From Candidatus Woesearchaeota archaeon (GTDB lineage Archaea > Nanobdellota > Nanobdellia > Woesearchaeales > GW2011-AR4), in NCBI GenBank assembly GCA_016181325.1, contig JACOZO010000048.1, positions 1 to 10,020 on the forward strand: DNA of 10,020 bases, in the 5' to 3' direction. Of the stretch, positions 5,341-10,020 are shown in pieces. A program made the translations under genes and the position numbers. The notes under the pieces were generated by a model, which was not told where the DNA came from, searched no databases, and saw only the letters and a list, made by a program, of their open reading frames with translations. Each line of letters begins with the position of its first letter. The stretch's first letter is position 1.

Positions 5341-6603
5341 TTACTGGCTTTTTGAATGGGTTTTGGATTTATCCTCTATTTTTGAGACACCTGCAAGCTC
5401 GACCCTGTAGTGGTCTATCTCCTCTATCTTTATGTTGAAATTATCATGCCTTATTTCCTCGCCGACTTTTGGCAGCCTCCCGAATTTCTGGATTATCAGG
5501 CCGTTGAATGTGTCGAAATGGGCCGGCTTCTTCACCTTTAGGCCAAGCCGTTCTTCCAATTCTTCTATGCCCGTGCTGCCCTTAACGTACCAGAAGTTGG
5601 AATCTATGCGCTTGATGTGGCCGTCTGCCCTGTCGGTCTCGTCCTTGATGTCGCCGACTATCTCCTCCAGGACATTCTCTATCGTGACAAGGCCTATTAT
5701 TGAGCCGTGCTCGTTGACAACGATGGCCATGTGGGAGTTCTTCTTCTGGAAGATGCGCAGCAGCTTGTCTATCCTCAGCGATTCCGGCACGAACAAAGGC
5801 TTTCTCATGTGCTGGTGCACCTTTTCATTGAGCCGTTTCCTGTCAAAATCCCGCAATGCGTCCTTCACATTGAATATGCCGACAATGTTGTCCCTGCTTC
5901 TCCTGTAGACAGGTATCCTTGAGTAGAGCTTTGTGGTTGCGGAATTGATGGCCTTGGAAATCCTGTCATTTGCATTCACCATTATCATGTCGACCTTGGA
6001 GGTCATTATCTCATTCACAAGGATCTGGTCAAACTCAAAAATCCGGTGAATCATCTTTTTCTCAAGCTCCCTTATGGAGCCTTCCTCATGGCCTGCTTCC
6101 ACATAGGTCTTCAGCTCTTCGACAGTCACCATAGGCTCCCTGCTTTTCGGGTTCAGTGGCCCAAGCAATGACTTCAGCACCTGGGTGGCAGGATAGCAGA
6201 TTATGCTCAGAGCCCATGTGGGCCTTGCAAGCATCAGTGCCATGCTCTCAGTGTACTTGGTTGCAAGCGATTTTGGAAGCATGTCGCCGAAAAACAGCAC
6301 CATGAAGGTTGTCGCGCCTGTGGCAATCCCAAGGGTGTAGCTCCTGAACAAATCAAATGCAATGGCAGTTGCGACTACGGAAGCAGCGACATTGGCGAGG
6401 TTGTTGCCTATCAGGACCGTGGAAAGCAGCCTGTCAGGATCCTCTTTCAGTATCCTGATGTAATGCGCGCCCTTCCTGTTCTGCGCCAGCATATGCCTCA
6501 CCTTAAGCCTGCTGATTGATAATAATGCCACTTCTGCTGCTGCAAAGAATGCAGATATGACTATCAATACAGCGAATATCACCAGATTGACTATAAGGTT
6601 CAT
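5341..6603 (-). CDS. CNNM/CorC-family transporter (DUF21 - CBS pair - CorC_HlyC)
   Basis: The product is 420 aa, with the full family architecture. A DUF21 membrane domain spans about 1-180, including the N-terminal helix, AEVALLSISRLKVR (23-36), GNNLANV (66-72) and GDMLPK (106-111). A CBS pair follows at about 195-325, with VDMIMVNANDRISKAI, then MRKPLFVPES and GLVTIENVLEEIVGDIKDE (304-322). The CorC/HlyC domain lies at about 330-405, with FDTFNGLI and FGRLPKVGEEI. Relatives are Mg2+/divalent-cation exporters or related ion transporters regulated by nucleotide binding to the CBS domains. The protein sits in the cytoplasmic membrane with a cytosolic C-terminus. It is a single gene with its own promoter, divergent from the antitoxin gene at 6743. 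Confidence 0.92.
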   Translation of the reverse strand: MNLIVNLVIFAVLIVISAFFAAAEVALLSISRLKVRHMLAQNRKGAHYIRILKEDPDRLLSTVLIGNNLANVAASVVATAIAFDLFRSYTLGIATGATTFMVLFFGDMLPKSLATKYTESMALMLARPTWALSIICYPATQVLKSLLGPLNPKSREPMVTVEELKTYVEAGHEEGSIRELEKKMIHRIFEFDQILVNEIMTSKVDMIMVNANDRISKAINSATTKLYSRIPVYRRSRDNIVGIFNVKDALRDFDRKRLNEKVHQHMRKPLFVPESLRIDKLLRIFQKKNSHMAIVVNEHGSIIGLVTIENVLEEIVGDIKDETDRADGHIKRIDSNFWYVKGSTGIEELEERLGLKVKKPAHFDTFNGLIIQKFGRLPKVGEEIRHDNFNIKIEEIDHYRVELAGVSKIEDKSKTHSKSQ

Positions 6604-6631
6604 TTTTTGCCGAAATTAACATCATTTAAGG

Positions 6632-6643
6632 TATTTTTAAAGG
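6632..6643 (-). promoter_or_regulatory. Promoter of the CNNM/CorC gene
   Basis: On the minus strand CCTTTAAAAATA (BRE-like CC plus TATA core) is centred about 33 nt before the ATG at 6603. Confidence 0.5.
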
Positions 6644-6707
6644 TTTGTATTAAGAACGGCTGCCAGACAGGAAAGACAAGAGGATATATTTTCAGTGCAA
6701 TGCGGCA

Positions 6708-6720
6708 AAAGGTTTTTATA
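6708..6720 (+). promoter_or_regulatory. Promoter of the antitoxin/DUF6516 operon
   Basis: AAAGG followed by TTTTTATA is centred about 27 nt before the ATG at 6743. This supports that start and a leaderless transcript. Confidence 0.5.
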
Positions 6721-6742
6721 GTTGCCTGCTTTAAGCCGGTGC

Positions 6743-7036
6743 ATGGAAAACTCATTATTAAGCAGGATGTCAAAGGAACTGGAAATACCAAAAAAGAGGA
6801 TATTAGATGAAAGCATAGAAGTATTTCTTGACAAAGAAATGAGAAATGCATCTGCGGAAATTCTAAAGGTGAAAGGCCAGTTTAAAGTATCAAGCCCTGA
6901 GGAGCTTAAAAGGAGGATTGAAGCCGGTAAAATTGGGGAGCATCCGGCTTGGGAGCAGCTAATTTACTGGGAGAATCTAAATAAGAAGATTAAGGTGGTC
7001 AGCCAGTGGATGCAGAGACTACATATCTCTGGCTGA
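6743..7036 (+). CDS. Small antitoxin-like protein upstream of a DUF6516-like toxin
   Basis: The product is 97 aa. The ATG at 6743 is chosen for its promoter distance; the ATG at 6767 (MSKELEIPKKR) is an alternative. The N-terminal half, MSKELEIPKKRILDESIEVFLDKEM, looks like a small DNA-binding or dimerisation region of the VapB kind. The C-terminal part, SPEELKRRIEAGKIGEHPAWEQLIYWENL (51-79), has the acidic/aromatic character of a toxin-binding tail; I recall similar tails in archaeal antitoxins, from memory only. It precedes and overlaps a toxin-like gene by 31 nt, the usual antitoxin-first order. The family name is uncertain; the antitoxin role is inferred mainly from size, order and overlap. 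Confidence 0.65.
   Translation: MENSLLSRMSKELEIPKKRILDESIEVFLDKEMRNASAEILKVKGQFKVSSPEELKRRIEAGKIGEHPAWEQLIYWENLNKKIKVVSQWMQRLHISG
6992..6998 (+). promoter_or_regulatory. Ribosome-binding site for the DUF6516-like gene
   Basis: AAGGTGG lies 7 nt before the GTG at 7006 and inside the antitoxin gene. It supports GTG 7006 as the ancestral start of the toxin reading frame. Confidence 0.5.
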
Positions 7037-7377
7037 AAAACATTGCATTGCAGGAATTCCCTGATGCGGCGATTTCTGCAACTGTTCTAAAATGACCTTT
7101 GAATACTCCCCAGAGCCTCAGAATTTTCCTGATTGACAATTCTTTTCTTGAGGTATGGCTAAGCGGAAATAAATATTCATATCACTGGCAAAGAACAGAC
7201 GGGAAGATTTACAGGCATGACAATGCGCCCCATAAGAAGCATATGCACATAAAGACATTTCCAAAGCATTTTCATGAAGGCTCTGAAGACAATGCAAGAG
7301 AAAGCCACCTGAGCGAGAATGCTGATGATGCAATCAGGGAAGTATTGAGGTTTATTAGAAAGGTGGTAAAGTTATAA
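7006..7377 (+). pseudogene. DUF6516-like toxin gene interrupted by an in-frame TGA
   Basis: From GTG 7006 the frame reads VDAETTYLWLKNIALQEFPD and on to SATVLK, then meets TGA at 7093-7095. The same frame then continues to 7377 with LRIFLIDNSFLEVWLSG, YSYHWQRTDGKIYRHDNAPH, HIKTFPKHFH and DDAIREVLRFIRKVV. The second part matches DUF6516-type proteins, small toxin-like proteins found next to antitoxins; their activity is not settled. About 123 sense codons flank one stop, with no change of frame, so one nonsense change explains it. Other genes here end in TGA, so TGA is a stop in this genome. Restart at TTG 7099, just after the stop, would give a 92-aa product, but no ribosome-binding site is visible for it. 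A dead toxin, a base-call error or recoding are the alternatives, in that order of likelihood. Confidence 0.65.
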
Positions 7378-7393
7378 TTCAATAGGGTATGAA

Positions 7394-7852
7394 TTAGAAT
7401 GCCGCAATCTTCTTTTTCAGGTAATACAACAAGCTCAGAATAATTATCAATGCCAAAAAACCAATAACCATGAAGCCATAATTTGCTTCAGTATATCCTA
7501 TCCAGATTATGAATGCCATCATAGCCAGTATGCCAAGAATGTAAAATATTGCAAGGATATAATTGAATTTGACATTGATGAATCCTTTTGAAACAAGAAG
7601 TTTATTGATTGTTTTCTCCTGCTCTATGGTCTTACCTGTAATTTCTTTCCTTGCTGTTGATAACGAAGATTTAGGAACCTCTGGAAACAACATAGCAGAA
7701 TAATTGCAGTCATGGCAAAGCCATCGTGTAGAGCCGCCCCAAACTACCATATCTTTGCTTAAGTCAGAAAAAACATTAGCGCTGCCGCATTTAGGGCAAA
7801 TCAGCACAAAGTTTTCTTTTTGCTTTGGTTTGACATCTCTTTTCTTAGCCAT
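7394..7852 (-). CDS. Zinc-ribbon membrane protein of unknown function
   Basis: The product is 152 aa. The N-terminal region carries a four-cysteine zinc ribbon: CPKCG (19-23) and CHDCN (46-50). A charged linker follows (60-90), then two hydrophobic helices at about 98-120 and 125-146, ending in a lysine-rich tail. The ribbon should face the cytoplasm, with both membrane helices forming a hairpin. I do not recognise a named family; such proteins are common among uncharacterised archaeal genes. It starts 24 nt after the argS stop on the same strand and has no separate promoter in that gap, so it is probably co-transcribed with argS. It converges with the DUF6516-like gene, 16 nt away. Confidence 0.75.
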   Translation of the reverse strand: MAKKRDVKPKQKENFVLICPKCGSANVFSDLSKDMVVWGGSTRWLCHDCNYSAMLFPEVPKSSLSTARKEITGKTIEQEKTINKLLVSKGFINVKFNYILAIFYILGILAMMAFIIWIGYTEANYGFMVIGFLALIIILSLLYYLKKKIAAF

Positions 7853-7876
7853 TCAACCATGCCCTAAACAGGGAAC

Positions 7877-9541
7877 TCACATCTTCTCCATCACATCTAT
7901 GCCTAAAAGCCCAAGCGAATTCCTGATAACCTGAGCCACTGCCGTAATGAGCAATAGCCTTGCATCCATGACCTTCTTTTCAGCCTTGAGTATCTGGTGC
8001 ATGTGATAGTATTCATTTAGTTCCTGCGCCAGCACATATGCATAGTTGGCAATCAGATGCGGCCTGTGCTCCTCGCAGGCTTTTTTCGCAATCTCGGGGA
8101 ATGAGGAGATGTGCTTTACCAGCTCTGCGTCTTCCTTTGTGTCCAAAAAGCCCAGATCAGCATTCCTGTTTATGCTTTTTTTGTGCTTTGACAGGATGCT
8201 TTGGATCCTTGCATAAGCGTACTGGATATATGGGGCTGTCTCGCCTTCAAACGACAGGGCCTGCTCCCAGTCAAACACTACGCTTTTTTCAGGGCTGACC
8301 TTCAGGATGCCGAATTTTATAGCGCCGTAGCCTATTGTTTTTGCTGCCCTGTCATTTGTTTTATTGTGCCTTTTCTTTATCTCGCTGTTGGCTTTTTTCA
8401 CTGCCTCTGTCATGAAGTCTTCCAGAAGCACGACATTGCCCTTTCTTGTGGACATCTTGCCTTCTTTCAGCAATACAAAAGAATAATACACAGGATGCCT
8501 CTGGAGCAATTCCAGCTCCTTCAGCGCGCAGTTTACCTGCTCGTTGTACAGCTTCTGGTCTTCTCCGAGCACCACTATGTAATTGCCTTTTTCCACCATC
8601 TCAATCGCGTATGTAATGTCCCTCAGTGGATAAAGGGAAGTGCCGTCGTTTCTTGTCAGCACAAGCACAGGCACTTCAACGCCCAATCCGTAGCCTTTCT
8701 GGTCAAGCACCCACCTGTTGTAGCCGTCTATGAACAGCTTGCCTGTCTTTTCAAGCCTTCTCAATGTTTCCTGCGTCTTCTTGCTCCACAGGAATTCCGA
8801 TTCGTAGTCGAATTTGTCGTACTTTATGCCCAATTCGGAGAATAATTTTGTCTGGCCTGCAATGCAGGTCCCCACGATTTTCTTGAATTTCTGCTTCACC
8901 TTGCTGTCGCCTTTTTCCAGCTGGCTGAGCAATGCAAGAATCTCTTTTTCAAGCTCAGGGTTCTGCTCGACCTTTTCGTTAATTTTTATGTAGGTGTCCA
9001 GCAGATTGCCGAAAGTTATGCTTTTCTTCCCTTCTGCGCCAAGTACAAGCATGGCTATCTGCTTGCCTACATCATTGACAAAATAATGCGTCTCGACCCT
9101 GTAGTCCTGGAATTCAAGTATTCTTTTTATTGAATCCCCTATGAACGCATTTCTCGCCCTTCCCACATGGGGGGATGCATTGGGATTGATGCTCGTGTGC
9201 TCAAGGAGCATCTTCTTTCCTTTTCCAATTGACAATGAGCCGTATTTTCCTTTTTTCTTCAAGACTTCCAGCAAAGTGTCATCAGCAAGCTTGTCCCTGT
9301 TGATGAAGAAATTCAGATAAGGGCCCGTTGCCTTTATTTCCTTGATTGAAGTTGACTTCTTTATCTTCTGCGCCAGCTCAAAGGCTATCTCATTGGGGGA
9401 TTTTTTGTAGACTTTGGCAAGGGAAAAGCATGGGAACGCATAATCGCCCATTTCCGGGTTTGGAGGGACTTCAATAAGGATATTGTCCTGCTTGGTCTCT
9501 TTTTTTAAAAGCCCTATGATTTCTTCCCTGAACTTGTCCAT
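7877..9541 (-). CDS. argS: Arginyl-tRNA synthetase
   Basis: This is a class I synthetase that attaches arginine to tRNA-Arg. The product is 554 aa, a normal length. The N-terminal tRNA-recognition domain spans about 1-85 (NPEMGDYAFPCFSLAK, 28-43; TGPYLNFFI, 72-80). The catalytic core begins with INPNASPHVGRARNAFIGDS (118-137), continues through HYFVNDVGKQIAML (152-165) and the LYPLRDITYA region (303-312), and reaches KMSTRKGNVV (362-371). The DALR anticodon-binding domain covers about 440-554 and ends LGIDVMEKM, as usual for ArgRS. The class signature HIGH is HVGR here. The ATG at 9541 is supported by a TATA-like box about 27 nt upstream with no Shine-Dalgarno. The zinc-ribbon membrane protein follows 24 nt downstream. 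Confidence 0.96.
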   Translation of the reverse strand: MDKFREEIIGLLKKETKQDNILIEVPPNPEMGDYAFPCFSLAKVYKKSPNEIAFELAQKIKKSTSIKEIKATGPYLNFFINRDKLADDTLLEVLKKKGKYGSLSIGKGKKMLLEHTSINPNASPHVGRARNAFIGDSIKRILEFQDYRVETHYFVNDVGKQIAMLVLGAEGKKSITFGNLLDTYIKINEKVEQNPELEKEILALLSQLEKGDSKVKQKFKKIVGTCIAGQTKLFSELGIKYDKFDYESEFLWSKKTQETLRRLEKTGKLFIDGYNRWVLDQKGYGLGVEVPVLVLTRNDGTSLYPLRDITYAIEMVEKGNYIVVLGEDQKLYNEQVNCALKELELLQRHPVYYSFVLLKEGKMSTRKGNVVLLEDFMTEAVKKANSEIKKRHNKTNDRAAKTIGYGAIKFGILKVSPEKSVVFDWEQALSFEGETAPYIQYAYARIQSILSKHKKSINRNADLGFLDTKEDAELVKHISSFPEIAKKACEEHRPHLIANYAYVLAQELNEYYHMHQILKAEKKVMDARLLLITAVAQVIRNSLGLLGIDVMEKM

Positions 9542-9564
9542 GCGAAACTTGCTGAAAAGGTAGG

Positions 9565-9577
9565 ATTTAAAGGTTTC
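9565..9577 (-). promoter_or_regulatory. Promoter of argS
   Basis: On the minus strand GAAACCTTTAAAT places its TTTAAAT core about 27 nt before the ATG at 9541, consistent with leaderless transcription. Confidence 0.55.
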
Positions 9578-9603
9578 TGAAAATTGGTTATAACTTGGAA
9601 GAT

Positions 9604-9687
9604 ATGGTTGGGGAAGTGCGTGTAATTGATGTTAAAATCAATAAATTTGAAGTCCTACGAATAGAAGAGAGCAGTTTTCCTTATTAA
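9604..9687 (+). CDS. Possible 27-aa small protein
   Basis: An open frame starts with ATG at 9604 (MVGEVRVIDVKINKFEVLRI...) and ends at TAA 9685-9687, preceded by the purine-rich TTGGAAGAT. It encodes a short charged peptide with a beta-like hydrophobic alternation. It lies in the 202-bp spacer between argS and the propeller gene. It might be a remnant of a longer gene or a chance frame; I recognise no family. Confidence 0.2.
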   Translation: MVGEVRVIDVKINKFEVLRIEESSFPY

Positions 9688-9743
9688 TGTTAAAGGGTGT
9701 TTTGAGTTAGAAGAACTTATACCAATATGCATTTTCTTATTTT

Positions 9744-10020
9744 TCACTCCCAAAGCGATTCCTTCCCTTCGTCTGAAAATGCAATAATTACAGGAGTGCT
9801 AGGTTTAAAATTATCTTCTATCAGCCGGTTAGGCACGATTAAGATTCCATTTGCTAAAGTGCCTGATGAGCCGCCAAGCTTCTCTTTCCAGATTACATTT
9901 CCATTTTCTGCATTAAAGCTATAAAAGTATTCATCGCCCCCTTCGCCAACTCCAAAATAAACTTTGTTGTCTGCCAAGACTGGTGATGAGTCAGCATTTG
10001 CCTTGCCAAAATTATATTCC
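9744..10020 (-). CDS. PQQ-type beta-propeller repeat protein, C-terminal part (runs off right edge)
   Basis: Only the last 91 or so residues are inside the window, and the frame is open to the right edge with no stop. It reads NADSSPVLADNKVYFGVG, then EYFYSFNAENGNVIWKEKLG and SSGTLANGILIVPNR. This is the repeating pattern of PQQ-like (PQQ_2/PQQ_3) propeller blades: SSPV-ADxxVYFG, then YSFNAExGxxxW. Such propellers in archaea are mostly secreted or membrane-anchored, acting as binding scaffolds rather than true quinoprotein enzymes. The N-terminus, signal peptide and blade number cannot be judged. The TTG at 9977 is internal, because homologous sequence continues upstream of it. The gene ends ESLWE followed by the stop at 9744-9746. 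Confidence 0.75.
   Translation of the reverse strand, partial: EYNFGKANADSSPVLADNKVYFGVGEGGDEYFYSFNAENGNVIWKEKLGGSSGTLANGILIVPNRLIEDNFKPSTPVIIAFSDEGKESLWE

Noticed and set aside
7092..7136. ATG 7092 overlapping the TGA (ATGA) as a coupled restart for the toxin
   Set aside because: This ATG is in a different frame and stops after 14 codons, so it cannot produce the C-terminal toxin part.
7099..7377. Independent 92-aa gene starting at TTG 7099
   Set aside because: No ribosome-binding site is visible, and upstream codons in the same frame read as a plausible toxin N-terminus behind AAGGTGG. An interrupted gene explains it better.
8201..8845. Long plus-strand open frame inside argS (214 codons)
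   Set aside because: It is the antisense of strongly conserved ArgRS sequence, has no promoter or ribosome-binding site, and its translation matches no recognisable family.
9744..9977. Complete 77-aa gene starting at TTG 9977
   Set aside because: The propeller pattern continues upstream of this codon to the window edge (NADSSPV), so it is an internal leucine of a partial gene.

Overview
The window looks like chromosomal DNA from an archaeon, most likely a small-genome DPANN-type lineage (Woesearchaeota- or Pacearchaeota-like). This placement is an inference from gene content and signals, not from a marker phylogeny. Supporting signs are A/T-rich TATA-like boxes about 25-33 nt before many start codons (leaderless or short-leader transcripts), an archaeal COG1395-type regulator, an archaeal pilin-like N-terminus, wHTH-MNT/HEPN and UPF0175/DUF3368 pairs, and tightly packed genes with 4-nt overlaps. 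No mobile element or CRISPR array is visible.

Layout. Positions 1-27 hold the 5' end of a probable tRNA on the minus strand. Two plus-strand envelope genes follow: a pilin-like membrane-anchored protein (89-721) and a DUF4349 coiled-coil membrane protein (764-1642). Converging on them is a minus-strand operon, 3235 down to 1706: a wHTH-nucleotidyltransferase, a HEPN protein and a triosephosphate isomerase whose 5' end is merged with the HEPN gene. Next come a plus-strand COG1395 regulator (3389-4255) and, tail to tail with it, a minus-strand UPF0175 antitoxin / DUF3368 PIN toxin pair (5036-4252). A roughly 300-bp spacer (5037-5340) contains a stem-loop and a possible gene remnant.

The minus-strand CNNM/CorC-type transporter gene (6603-5341) is divergent from a plus-strand antitoxin/DUF6516-like toxin pair (6743-7377) in which the toxin frame carries an in-frame TGA. 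The minus strand then carries arginyl-tRNA synthetase with a zinc-ribbon membrane protein downstream (9541-7394). The window closes with the C-terminal part of a minus-strand PQQ-type beta-propeller protein running off the right edge.

Together the window mixes housekeeping genes (argS, tpiA, a tRNA, an ion transporter) with three two-gene toxin-antitoxin-like modules. Two of the three modules are associated with apparent gene damage: the HEPN/TIM merger and the nonsense codon in the DUF6516-like toxin. These two sites are the most worthwhile to re-examine.
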